Assembly: GCF_040372805.1 (NCBI RefSeq)
Contig: NZ_BAABWJ010000001.1
Location: 372,001-436,000, forward strand
DNA length: 64,000 nucleotides
Origin: Pseudoteredinibacter isoporae_A
Lineage (GTDB): Bacteria > Pseudomonadota > Gammaproteobacteria > Pseudomonadales > Cellvibrionaceae
Direction: 5' to 3'
The notes under the pieces are model-generated. The model was not told the DNA's origin. It ran no database searches and saw nothing but the letters and a program-made list of their open reading frames with translations. The position numbers were made by a program, and so were the translations under genes. The first letter of the stretch is position 1, and each line of letters opens with the position of its first letter. Positions 50,572-59,487 of the stretch are shown here, in pieces.

Positions 50572-50937
50572 TCAGCTGATTTCGTTTTCGAATTCTTCCA
50601 ATAGATCCAATGGCTCAATTTCCATGCCTTCCATATCCTTGTCCCAGTTGATCCCAACCAGATAGACATCGTCGTGCATGCCTGGCAACCACTTATCCAA
50701 AAACTCTTCCACCGAGACGGCAACGGGCTGATATACAGACCAATCTTCGACACAATGCTGCTTGGCAAATTCAGGTTGGCTCCAGAAGGGCATTACATCG
50801 GTTTCGCTGTACTGTTCGGAGGGGCAAAGGGCCCAGCCATCAGGGCCTTCGAGACCCCATACACAACCGGTTTCAAGGGCTTCGACAATAAATCGGTCGA
50901 AATTCTCTTCAATATTGGATGACAATACTTCCGTCAT
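50572..50937 (-). CDS. DUF2750 family protein
   Basis: A 121-residue acidic protein. The blocks ETGCVWGLEGPDGWALCPSE and VMPFWSQPEFAKQHC, followed by FLDKWLPGM and GINWD, are those of DUF2750, a widespread family without known function. It directly precedes the radical SAM gene, separated by a single base, so the two are translated together. The context (radical SAM, thioesterase, Smr) gives no clear pathway. Confidence 0.85.
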   Translation of the reverse strand: MTEVLSSNIEENFDRFIVEALETGCVWGLEGPDGWALCPSEQYSETDVMPFWSQPEFAKQHCVEDWSVYQPVAVSVEEFLDKWLPGMHDDVYLVGINWDKDMEGMEIEPLDLLEEFENEIS

Positions 50938-51166
50938 GGGGCTCTCTTCTGATCAGGCTGTTTAGGCGTGCCATTGTACTGGATTTTGCAGCCAGCGATT
51001 AGACTTTGTGATGAGCTTTACATGTCGCTAAGGCAAATTTCTGAATTTCATAGTTGGTCTGGCTGGCCAAAGGGCTTTTGGCGTACACTTGCTCCCTGCG
51101 GCTTAGATACGGCCCTTAGATCGTATGGTAATACGAAAGGATTTAACCTCAGTAAGGAAGGATATA

Positions 51167-52567
51167 ATGTCGGACGCTCCAGAAACCTCCCCAACCGAAC
51201 CCAACGCCTCGCAGCCCCCAGCACCAGAGCAACCCTGGCAGTTGGTGACATTTCACGGAACAGGAGGCGAATACTTCCGTATCTGGATCGTTAATCTCGT
51301 ATTGACGCTGCTGACATTGGGCATTTATTCCGCTTGGGCTACCGTTCGCGAGCGCCGTTATTTTTACGGCCATACCGAAGTTGCTGGCGGCCGCTTTGAC
51401 TTTCACGGCAAACCACTGCAGATCCTTTTTGGTCGAATTATCGCCATCGTCTTATTGATTGGCTGGTCACAAGGCGCCCTGCTGCATAGCGCCATTCCCT
51501 TTATCTCAGCAGCGATTGTTCTTGGCCTGCTGCCCATGTTTTTGGTTCGGGCATTGGGTTTTCGTCTACGTCACACCAGCTTACGCAACATCCGCTTTGG
51601 CTTCAGTGGCAAGATCAGCGACGCCTATAAAGCGCTTTGGCCCTACCTGGTTGCGCTTTTGATTGCGGCCGCGGGAATGATCTACGTAGGCAATGAACTG
51701 CTTGCCTGGAGCGCCGACGTGGAGGAACGCAACGAGCAACGCTATCAAGAAGAATTGGAGACCGAAGAAGCTGAACACTACCTCGAAGAGTCGGAGGCTG
51801 AACTCAGCGAGTACGACTTGACAGAGAGTGAGAGCGAAGGCGTACTCAGCCCTGACGATGGATGGGCACAACAATCCAGTGACGATATGGATATGCCTGA
51901 AATGGAAGAGTTTCAACGCTTGATGGGCTTCTACGGTCTAATCATGATCACTATGGCCTTTATTTTCCCCATCTTTATCTGCGACGTCCGCAACTTCACC
52001 ACACGCCACAGTCAGTATGGCCGCAGCCTGTTTAATGTGGATTTAAAACGTGGCAAATTCTTTGAGCATTTCTGGATCGCCTTTGGAATCTCCATTGCCG
52101 CGGGCCTGGTCATTATGATTGCTGGCGGTATTGTTGTCGGTATTGGGGTCGCCATTGTTCTTGGCCTGGGCCTGGAATTTGACGGCAGCCCACTGATGGT
52201 CGTGTTGATGATCCTGGCTTTTGTGTTTATTTATGGCCTGATGATCGCCTCCTATATGGCCGCTTACGCCTATTGGAGAGGCCGTATTTTTAATGACACC
52301 TTCAACACATTGGGATTAGGTGATATCGAGTTTCGCTCACAACTGAGTGTACTCGCCTACGCCAAGCTGTGGGTTATCAATACGCTGTTAATGGTGGTTA
52401 CCCTGGGCTTTGCCTATCCATGGATCAAGATTCGTCTATTGAGAATGCAACTGGAATCCATTGAATATCGCGGCGACAGCGATCAATTCATCTCGCATAA
52501 TCAGGTTCACACAAACGCTGTAGGCGACGAAGTGGGCGAAGCCTTTGACTTCGACTTTGGGTTTTAA
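51167..52567 (+). CDS. YjgN-like DUF898 membrane protein
   Basis: A 466-residue integral membrane protein with the DUF898 signature LVTFHGTGGEYFRIWIVNLV at the start and YSAWATVRERRYFYGHT after it. DUF898 half-domains flank a strongly acidic stretch (about 184-248; many Glu and Asp), an insertion unlike the usual short loop. Six or more membrane segments are visible. The ATG has GGAAGGA upstream. It is followed six bases later by an M48 peptidase gene, a pairing seen in other proteobacteria; the function of the pair is unknown. Confidence 0.86.
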   Translation: MSDAPETSPTEPNASQPPAPEQPWQLVTFHGTGGEYFRIWIVNLVLTLLTLGIYSAWATVRERRYFYGHTEVAGGRFDFHGKPLQILFGRIIAIVLLIGWSQGALLHSAIPFISAAIVLGLLPMFLVRALGFRLRHTSLRNIRFGFSGKISDAYKALWPYLVALLIAAAGMIYVGNELLAWSADVEERNEQRYQEELETEEAEHYLEESEAELSEYDLTESESEGVLSPDDGWAQQSSDDMDMPEMEEFQRLMGFYGLIMITMAFIFPIFICDVRNFTTRHSQYGRSLFNVDLKRGKFFEHFWIAFGISIAAGLVIMIAGGIVVGIGVAIVLGLGLEFDGSPLMVVLMILAFVFIYGLMIASYMAAYAYWRGRIFNDTFNTLGLGDIEFRSQLSVLAYAKLWVINTLLMVVTLGFAYPWIKIRLLRMQLESIEYRGDSDQFISHNQVHTNAVGDEVGEAFDFDFGF

Positions 52568-52573
52568 TTAGGC

Positions 52574-53815
52574 ATGGCCATGTTGGGACGATATTACAGA
52601 GCGGGCAGCTCTGAGCAGATTCAAGCCGAGATCCTGTATCAGGAATCTCGCTTGACACTGCACAGCCACAATGGAGAAATACTGCAGAACCTCGCGCCGA
52701 GCGAATGCACGCTCTCTTCGCCCATCGGCCGCATGCCCTATCGTATTGAATTCCCAAACGGTGACGCTGTTGAGTGTGAGGATCACGCTGCCGTAGAGGC
52801 AATATTCCAACCCAAATATCACTCGCACTTCGTGCATTACTGGGAACGCAGCCGCCATTTCGCATTGCTCGCGCTGCTGATGCTGCCACTCATCACACTC
52901 CTGTATATCAAGGTGGGCCTTCCCCTACTCGCCAAGGAACTGTCTCCTCGAATTCCCGAAGACGTGCGATTGAGCCTGGACGAGCAGGCCCTAAAGCAAA
53001 TGGAAGGCTATTTTAAGGAAAGTGATCTCAACCAAGAACAGCAAACACTCCTTAATCAGGCCTGGCAGCGCTTACCCAATAACGAGCGTTACATCTTGAT
53101 CAGCAAAAACAGCCCGGCCATGGGCGCCAATGCCTTTGCTTTGCCGGGTGGACACATTTTGGTCACCGATGAACTGGTGAGCGCGCTGAACAATGAAAAT
53201 GAGATTCTCGCCGTTCTGGCCCACGAAGCCGGTCATGTTGAGCAATACCACGGCCTGCGCAATGTCATTCAGTCCCTTGGCACCGTCGCACTGCTCACGG
53301 TCATTGTCGGTGACATCAGCGCTCTCGCCGAGACGGTTCTGGTTTCAGGCCCAGTGTTGTTCCAGCAGCTTTCTTACAGCCGGGATTTGGAACGCGAAGC
53401 TGATCAATTTTCTATAACGCAATTAAAGGAACTGCAAGTGCCGAGCAGTTGCCTGGGAGCCGGCCTGAACCACTTGATGGCCTCCCATGGCTTTAAAGAC
53501 GTTACCGATGTGATCGTCGAAGATGCCAAACTGTCACCTGCCGAACAGGCCACAGAGCCCGCTCAGGAAAACGAGGAGGTGTTCACTGAGAACACCGCAA
53601 TAACCGAAACATCAACATCCGATACAACCGTTATCGAGGAAGCACCCAATGACACTGAAGAACCCGATTGGAAAGAACGCCTCAAGAAACAGCTCGGCTT
53701 AGACGAAGAAATCGATTTTGGTGAAGTGCTGAACTATATGCAAACACACCCTGCCACCGAAGAACGCATTGAGGCAGCAGGCGGTACCGACTGCCCAGCA
53801 CCACAGAGTAAATAA
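52574..53815 (+). CDS. M48-family metallopeptidase, membrane-anchored
   Basis: A 413-residue zinc peptidase. Residues 1-90 hold a small unassigned N-terminal region, a membrane segment is near 96-118, and the HExxH zinc site HEAGH is at 217-221, with the third ligand likely in LEREADQFS. This resembles HtpX/BepA-type proteases of the envelope. The C-terminal part (about 320-413) is acidic and Thr-rich and ends with ATEERIEA. It is cotranscribed with the DUF898 gene. Two ATG codons lie near the start (MAMLG); the second has the better ribosome-site spacing. Substrate unknown. Confidence 0.86.
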   Translation: MAMLGRYYRAGSSEQIQAEILYQESRLTLHSHNGEILQNLAPSECTLSSPIGRMPYRIEFPNGDAVECEDHAAVEAIFQPKYHSHFVHYWERSRHFALLALLMLPLITLLYIKVGLPLLAKELSPRIPEDVRLSLDEQALKQMEGYFKESDLNQEQQTLLNQAWQRLPNNERYILISKNSPAMGANAFALPGGHILVTDELVSALNNENEILAVLAHEAGHVEQYHGLRNVIQSLGTVALLTVIVGDISALAETVLVSGPVLFQQLSYSRDLEREADQFSITQLKELQVPSSCLGAGLNHLMASHGFKDVTDVIVEDAKLSPAEQATEPAQENEEVFTENTAITETSTSDTTVIEEAPNDTEEPDWKERLKKQLGLDEEIDFGEVLNYMQTHPATEERIEAAGGTDCPAPQSK

Positions 53816-53816
53816 A

Positions 53817-53838
53817 ACTAGAGCCTTGCGCGTCTAGT
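53817..53838 (-). terminator. Short hairpin overlapping the waaA stop codon
   Basis: ACTAGA and TCTAGT enclose ten bases; read on the minus strand the stem is followed by TTTATT. It covers the end of waaA and lies just after the convergent M48 gene stop. A weak terminator for waaA is likely; the stem is only six base pairs. Confidence 0.4.
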
Positions 53839-55132
53839 CATGTCTTAGATGGGCAGCAATGCCCGTCATCATTTTATCCAAAGCCCCACGATTTCCCTCG
53901 GCAACACCCAAGGCCTTCATCGACATTGTCTTGGCCACTTCCGGCTGAGTCATCAGCTCTTCCCAATGGGCCGCCAAGGTTTCCGCATCATCTACCTGTA
54001 ACAAAGCGCCCGCACTCTGCAGCAGCGCATCGGCTTCAGCAAAATTAAAACAGCTCCGACCGGTCACTATCGGCAAACCCCAGGCCGCAGCTTCAATCAT
54101 ATTGTGGCCACCCCGGTCCACCAGACTGCCGCCAATGAACGCCGCATCCACCGCGCCAAAGAAGCACAACATCTCACCCATGGTATCGCCCAAGATCACC
54201 TGGCAGCTTTTATGTAAAGCTTCAGCGTTTCGAGTTTCGCTGCGCCGCTGCATGGAAAGCCCCCGATGTTCGATCAAACGAGCAACATCGCTGAAACGTT
54301 CTGGGTGGCGGGGGACCAACAACAAACGGACATTCAGGCCTTGAGCCAGCAATTGTTGAAACGCCTCTAAAATGATCTCATCCTCACCGGGGTGAGTAGA
54401 CGCAGCAGCGAGAATAAAATACTCAGCCCCACTCTCGTACTTGCCTTGCCATTGCTCACGCAGTTGACTGGCTTGGGCTCTTAACTCGTCGCTCAACTGC
54501 AAATCGAATTTAATATTGCCACTCACCTGACTCTGCTCGGCATGAGCTCCTGAGGCAATAAAACGCTCTCGGTCCGCCGACGTTTGGGCATACACCCCAT
54601 TCAGTGCCGCAAACATGGGACGACTTAATCCTGAGACTCGCTGATAGCCGCGGGCAGAACGCTCGGACAAGCGGCCATTTAATAGCAAACTGGGGATTCC
54701 TCGCTGTTTGCATGCAGCAAGTAGATTCGGCCACAGCTCGGTTTCCATTATCAACAGAATCTCTGGCTTTAGCTTATCCAGAAAACGCGCCATGGCATCA
54801 GGTAAATCGTACGGCAAGTAAACGTGCAAGACATATTCCCCAAACCGTTCTTGCAGCAACGCCGAACCAGTAGGTGTTGTCGTGGTGACCATTAATTGGT
54901 GCCCGGGGTAATCTTTCAGTAAACGCTTGATCAATGGACTTGCCGCAATAGTCTCACCTACCGACACCGAATGCAGGCAAATCAGTGGGCGCGTATCTTC
55001 CGGCTTGGGAAATATCGCAAAGCGCTCTTGCCAACGTCGGGCATAGGCAGGCGCCTTAATGGCTCGCCACAACAAACGCAAGAGCACCAAAGGCAAAGCC
55101 AGGTAAAAAATAAGACTGTAGAAAAAACGCAT
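53834..55132 (-). CDS. waaA: 3-deoxy-D-manno-octulosonic acid transferase WaaA
   Basis: Attaches Kdo to lipid A precursors at the inner membrane face, an essential step of LPS assembly. The 432-residue protein has an N-terminal hydrophobic anchor (MRFFYSLIFYLALPLVLLRL), the family blocks HSVSVGETIAASPLIKRLL and TTTTPTGSALLQERFG, and METELWPNLL. The C-terminal GT-B domain has SLVDRGGHNMIEAAAWGLPI. It stands alone on this strand. It reads away from the FAD oxidoreductase gene across about 160 bases. Confidence 0.95.
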   Translation of the reverse strand: MRFFYSLIFYLALPLVLLRLLWRAIKAPAYARRWQERFAIFPKPEDTRPLICLHSVSVGETIAASPLIKRLLKDYPGHQLMVTTTTPTGSALLQERFGEYVLHVYLPYDLPDAMARFLDKLKPEILLIMETELWPNLLAACKQRGIPSLLLNGRLSERSARGYQRVSGLSRPMFAALNGVYAQTSADRERFIASGAHAEQSQVSGNIKFDLQLSDELRAQASQLREQWQGKYESGAEYFILAAASTHPGEDEIILEAFQQLLAQGLNVRLLLVPRHPERFSDVARLIEHRGLSMQRRSETRNAEALHKSCQVILGDTMGEMLCFFGAVDAAFIGGSLVDRGGHNMIEAAAWGLPIVTGRSCFNFAEADALLQSAGALLQVDDAETLAAHWEELMTQPEVAKTMSMKALGVAEGNRGALDKMMTGIAAHLRHD

Positions 55133-55290
55133 TTAAAGCCTGTCTGCACTCATGGTTGACGCTTTTTTAGACTCGCCAGGCAAGTTCCGCCCACATGAAC
55201 AGACACCAGCAAGATTCTTCATTAATTCGCGGTATAATAAAGCAATCTGCCAATACCATACAGCTCTTGACTGAAGGGGGCCCTCGCACC

Positions 55291-56526
55291 ATGGCTCAAG
55301 CCTATATTGAACTCGATACCGCCATTATCGGTGGTGGCATTGCGGGCCTATGGCTGCTCAATCGACTGCACCAGCAAGGGCGTCATTGTGCTCTGTTCGA
55401 ACGGGACGCCCTCGGTGCAGGACAAACCCTGGCCTCTCAAGGCATGATTCATGGTGGCATCAAATACACTCTGGCCGGTGCCTTGAGCGGCGCCTCCGAG
55501 GCCATCGCCGATATGCCTCGCCGCTGGGGCGACTGTTTTGCAGGACATGGCGAGATCGACCTGAGCAAAGCGAAACTGCTCAGCGAAGACTTTTACATGT
55601 TCTCCAGCAAGCAAAGCCACTCCAAGATCAGTACTTTTTTGGCCAGTAAGCTGACTCGCGGGCGAGTGGAAGCCGTCAGCGAAGAGAACCTGCCCGAGAT
55701 TTTCAAAGGGCAAAGCCAGGCTCAGGTGTATAAACTTCTCGACATCGTGGTAGACACACCGTCCCTGCTAAAAGTCTTAAGCGACCCCTTAAGCGAACGA
55801 ATCTTTAAACTGCCTGCCGAACACCGTTGGCAGCGCGAAGGCAAAACGGCGGTTCTCGTATTGAATAACAATAGCGATGAACCCCAAGCAATCCGAGCCA
55901 GAAATTTTATCTTCTGCGCTGGCGAAGGCAATGCAGCGCTATTGGAATCACTGGGTTTGGAAAAGCCCGCCATGCAAAGGCGCCCACTGCAGCAGGTCTG
56001 CGTAAAGCATAAACTGCCCTATCGTTTTTACGGTCACTGCATGGGGGCTGAAAGTACACCGCGTCTTACCATTTCCAGTCACCCCTGTGCTGACGGAGAA
56101 CAGGTTTGGTATCTGGGTGGCAGCCTAGCCGAAACCGGAGCCAAACAACACAGCGAAGACGTCATCGCCAATGCCCAGCGAGAACTGCGCGAGCTTTTTC
56201 CCTGGCTGGATTTTAGTGATGCCGAATGGAGAAGCCTCCCCATCAATCGCGCGGAGCCCAAACAAAAAGGCTTGGTTCGCCCCGACAAAGCCTTCGCCTC
56301 TCGCGCTGAAGAGGTCGACAACATTATCGTAGGCTGGCCAACCAAACTGGCCTTGAGTCCCAACTTTTCCGATCAGGCGATGGCCTTGCTCCCGAAAACA
56401 GCGATCGCCTTAACGGAAGATTCACTATTGCCTCAACTGACCAAAGCTGAGATCGCCCCAGCGCCATGGGACACACTCTTTGCAAGCTCAAACAGCCGTA
56501 ACAGCGATATGGAAAACGTAAAATGA
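55291..56526 (+). CDS. FAD-dependent oxidoreductase (DAO family)
   Basis: A 411-residue flavoprotein. The Rossmann motif IIGGGIAGLWLLNRL starts at about residue 11, followed by LFERDALGAGQTLASQGMIH, the typical DAO-family FAD loop. The C-terminal substrate domain contains the WRSLPINRAEP block. It resembles glycerol-3-phosphate or L-2-hydroxyglutarate oxidase-like enzymes; the substrate is uncertain. The ATG chosen gives MAQAYIELDTAIIGGG; a 32-codon upstream extension is open but lacks conservation. The stop overlaps the next gene by four bases (ATGA). Confidence 0.82.
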   Translation: MAQAYIELDTAIIGGGIAGLWLLNRLHQQGRHCALFERDALGAGQTLASQGMIHGGIKYTLAGALSGASEAIADMPRRWGDCFAGHGEIDLSKAKLLSEDFYMFSSKQSHSKISTFLASKLTRGRVEAVSEENLPEIFKGQSQAQVYKLLDIVVDTPSLLKVLSDPLSERIFKLPAEHRWQREGKTAVLVLNNNSDEPQAIRARNFIFCAGEGNAALLESLGLEKPAMQRRPLQQVCVKHKLPYRFYGHCMGAESTPRLTISSHPCADGEQVWYLGGSLAETGAKQHSEDVIANAQRELRELFPWLDFSDAEWRSLPINRAEPKQKGLVRPDKAFASRAEEVDNIIVGWPTKLALSPNFSDQAMALLPKTAIALTEDSLLPQLTKAEIAPAPWDTLFASSNSRNSDMENVK

Positions 56527-57317
56527 GCCAAACACGATTGCCCCAAAAACCCGCACCTGGTTTGGATTTTTCCATCAGTCCACTTGGCTTGGGCACTGTT
56601 AAGCTGGGACGCAATCAAGGGGTGAAATACCCTAAAGCTTTTGAACTGCCCAGCGACCAAGAAGCAAAAACGTTACTCGCCACCGCCAGAGATTGCGGTA
56701 TCAATTTGATCGACACCGCACCGGCCTATGGCCACAGCGAAGAACGATTAGGGCAATTGCTACAAGGCAGCCGACAAGATTGGGTAATTGTCAGCAAAGC
56801 GGGCGAAGAGTTTGACGGTGGCCAATCCAATTTTGATTTTCGCCCGGAACATATACGTTACAGTGTAGAGCGCAGCCTGCGCCGATTAAAAACCGACTAT
56901 ATCGACATGGTGCTGCTCCACTCCGACGGTAACGATATGGACGCCATCGCCCAGGGCGGACTCGATGCACTGAATGAACTCAAGCAAGCCGGTTTAATCC
57001 GCGCCAGCGGCATGTCCACCAAAACCGTCGAAGGTGGCATTGCCGCCGCCCAGCAATCCGATTGCGTCATGCTGACTTACAATCTCCAAGAAACGGCCGA
57101 AGCCAAAGTGTTGGACTACTGTGCCGAGCACAATAAAACGGCCCTGATTAAAAAAGCACTGGCCAGCGGACATATTGCTCACCACGATGAGAAGAATGGT
57201 GTGCTGGAAAGCATGAAGTTTGTCTTCGCCCATCCAGGCAGTACCTCGGCTATTATTGGGACGATTAATCCGAAGCACTTGGTAGAAAACGTGGGCAATT
57301 TTCTACACACAATTTGA
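56523..57317 (+). CDS. Aldo/keto reductase
   Basis: A 264-residue reductase of the aldo/keto reductase fold. The catalytic tetrad is visible: Asp in IDTAPAYGHSEERLG, Tyr in the same stretch, Lys in IVSKAGEEF and His in VLLHSDG. The end (AIIGTINPKHLVENV) matches short bacterial AKRs. It overlaps the upstream FAD oxidoreductase by four bases, so the two are coupled and may act on the same metabolite in opposite redox directions. Substrate unknown. Confidence 0.87.
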   Translation: MSQTRLPQKPAPGLDFSISPLGLGTVKLGRNQGVKYPKAFELPSDQEAKTLLATARDCGINLIDTAPAYGHSEERLGQLLQGSRQDWVIVSKAGEEFDGGQSNFDFRPEHIRYSVERSLRRLKTDYIDMVLLHSDGNDMDAIAQGGLDALNELKQAGLIRASGMSTKTVEGGIAAAQQSDCVMLTYNLQETAEAKVLDYCAEHNKTALIKKALASGHIAHHDEKNGVLESMKFVFAHPGSTSAIIGTINPKHLVENVGNFLHTI

Positions 57318-57354
57318 GATGACGACCGACGGCATATATGAAGCAGGAAACAAG

Positions 57355-57711
57355 ATGCGAACAAAGGAAGTTATTCAACAATGGGTAGACGCTTTCAACG
57401 AAGGCAATGCCGATAAAATTGCGGCTTTCTACGCTGAAAACGCCATCAACCACCAAGTGGCCAATGAACCTGTCGTTGGCAAAGCCGCTATTCACAAAAT
57501 GTTCTCTGAGGAATTCGCGAATGCGGACATGGTCTGTATCGTTGAGAATATTTTTCAAGAGGGTGACTGGGCCATATTGGAGTGGAAAGACCCTCTTGGC
57601 CTTCGCGGTTGTGGCTTTTTCCAAATTGAAAATGGCTTGATCGTTTTTCAACGTGGCTATTGGGATAAGCTGAGTTTTTTACGGGCACATAACTTACCCA
57701 TTCCTTCATAA
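57355..57711 (+). CDS. SnoaL-like/NTF2-fold protein
   Basis: A 118-residue cone-shaped NTF2-fold protein. RTKEVIQQWVDAFNEGNADK and IAAFYAENAINHQVANEPVV are the SnoaL-type opening; the later blocks KAAIHKMFSEEF and WAILEWKDPLG fit. The ATG with AGGAA six bases upstream is chosen; another ATG 12 codons earlier is less likely. It follows the AKR gene on the same strand with 37 bases between. Small-molecule binding or isomerase activity is possible; nothing specific can be said. Confidence 0.75.
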   Translation: MRTKEVIQQWVDAFNEGNADKIAAFYAENAINHQVANEPVVGKAAIHKMFSEEFANADMVCIVENIFQEGDWAILEWKDPLGLRGCGFFQIENGLIVFQRGYWDKLSFLRAHNLPIPS

Positions 57712-57869
57712 TGAATAATGCCGGCCCCCACCATCAGGCTGGCAATCCCTCTCGCCTTTGTTTTCTCCATAGAAGGTCTGGCACCATCTGTCAAACCACT
57801 CAACTTAAACACAAACGCTTTTCATTACTATAGCGTCAGACGTTAAGATAATAGAGTGACCCTTTCCCC

Positions 57870-59477
57870 ATGTACGACTACATTATTATTGGCGCTGGCT
57901 CAGCGGGCTGCGTGTTGGCGAATCGCTTATCAGCGGATCCCAAAAACCGTGTTTGTCTAATTGAAGCCGGTGGCAGTGATCGCAATCCTTTGGTGTATAC
58001 CCCATTAGGTATTCTCGCCAGTCTCGCGGGTGGGCTGTTTAACTGGAACTTTAACTCCACCGCTCAAAGAAATATGAATAATCGCGAGATCTATTGTCCC
58101 CGCGGAAAAGTGTTGGGAGGCAGCAGCTCCATTAATGCCATGTTATACGTGCGTGGTCAAAAAGAAGATTACGATGGCTGGGCCGCCGCAGGCAATCATG
58201 GATGGAGCTACGATGAGGTTCTGCCTTACTTCAAACGATCACAACATCAGGAGCGGGGTGCCAATGAATTTCATGGCACAGGCGGCCCTTTGAATGTGGC
58301 TGAGTTGCGCAATCAACATCAGCTGTGCCAGGCCTTTTTGGATTCTGCGATTGAGCAAGGTGAAAAGGCGACTCAAGATTTTAATGGCGCCGATCAAGAA
58401 GGTGTGGGCTGGTATCAAACGACACAGAAAAACGGTCTGCGCTGCAGCGCAGCGGCAGCCTATTTGCACCCTGTATTACATAAGCGCAACAATCTGACAC
58501 TGATCAAGGGCGTACGCGCCAGTAAGATCGTCTTCGAAGGCAAGCGGGCTTGCGGCGTGGAGATCATTGAAAACGGACAAACTCGGATTCTAACAGCCAA
58601 TAAAGAAATCCTGTTGAGTTCTGGCGCCTTTGGTTCACCTCAGCTGTTGCTGTTGTCAGGTGTCGGCCGAAAAGAACAACTCGATAAACACAATATCGAT
58701 TCAATACATGAGTTGCCTGGTGTGGGTGAAAACCTACAAGAACACGTTGATGTATTGATCACCACAGAGGAAACCACGGGCACCAGCTTTGCACTCACCC
58801 GCCCCAAAGCTTTGTGGAATCAAACCAAAGCCTTCTTTCAGTTTATATTTGCTCGTCGCGGCAACTTAACTTCGGTCATTGCTGAAGCTGGCGGTTTTAT
58901 CAAGGTTGGTGAACACGCTGAAACCCCCGACGTTCAACTGCACTTCTCTCCGGTAGCCATGGGCGACCACGGCCGCGATACCGATTATTACAGCACGTAT
59001 GGTCACAGCCTGCATGTTTGCGTCCTGCGCCCCAAAAGCCGCGGCCAAGTAAGCTTGGCCAGTGCCGATCCTAGTGCAGACCCATTGATTGACTTGAATC
59101 TTCTAAGCGAAGAAGAAGATTTGAAATTGCTGAGTGCCGCGGTAAAACGTGGGCGCCAACTTCTCAAAGGGGAAGCCTTGCAGAATCTCAGTGGCTTGGA
59201 GATGACTCCGGGAACGGACTGTACAAGCGACGAAGATATTGAGGCCTTCATTCGCAAAAACGCCCAGCACATCTACCACCCTGTGGGCACCTGTAAAATG
59301 GGTTCAGATGATATGGCCGTGGTGGATGAAGAGCTTCGCGTTCACGGCCTCGAAGGTTTGCGTGTTATCGACGCCTCGATTATGCCCACGGTGGTCAGCG
59401 GCAACACGAATGCGCCTACCATGATGATTGCTGAAAAGGCATCCGATATGATTTTGGAAGCACACAAGGCCGGTTAG
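57870..59477 (+). CDS. GMC-family oxidoreductase (choline/alcohol dehydrogenase-like)
   Basis: A 535-residue flavoenzyme. The N-terminal FAD motif YDYIIIGAGSAGCVLANRLS and the PRGKVLGGSSSINAMLYVRG block are those of the glucose-methanol-choline family. The C-terminal active-site His lies in HIYHPVGTCKMGSDD and the Asn in SGNTNAPTMMIAEKA. By resemblance it oxidises an alcohol, for example choline, an alkanol or a glycol. The upstream gap of about 160 bases probably has its promoter. It is convergent with the LytR-like regulator gene; only ten bases separate the stops and a small hairpin (TTAGGG/CCCTAA) covers both. Confidence 0.88.
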   Translation: MYDYIIIGAGSAGCVLANRLSADPKNRVCLIEAGGSDRNPLVYTPLGILASLAGGLFNWNFNSTAQRNMNNREIYCPRGKVLGGSSSINAMLYVRGQKEDYDGWAAAGNHGWSYDEVLPYFKRSQHQERGANEFHGTGGPLNVAELRNQHQLCQAFLDSAIEQGEKATQDFNGADQEGVGWYQTTQKNGLRCSAAAAYLHPVLHKRNNLTLIKGVRASKIVFEGKRACGVEIIENGQTRILTANKEILLSSGAFGSPQLLLLSGVGRKEQLDKHNIDSIHELPGVGENLQEHVDVLITTEETTGTSFALTRPKALWNQTKAFFQFIFARRGNLTSVIAEAGGFIKVGEHAETPDVQLHFSPVAMGDHGRDTDYYSTYGHSLHVCVLRPKSRGQVSLASADPSADPLIDLNLLSEEEDLKLLSAAVKRGRQLLKGEALQNLSGLEMTPGTDCTSDEDIEAFIRKNAQHIYHPVGTCKMGSDDMAVVDEELRVHGLEGLRVIDASIMPTVVSGNTNAPTMMIAEKASDMILEAHKAG

Positions 59478-59487
59478 GGATCGGCCC

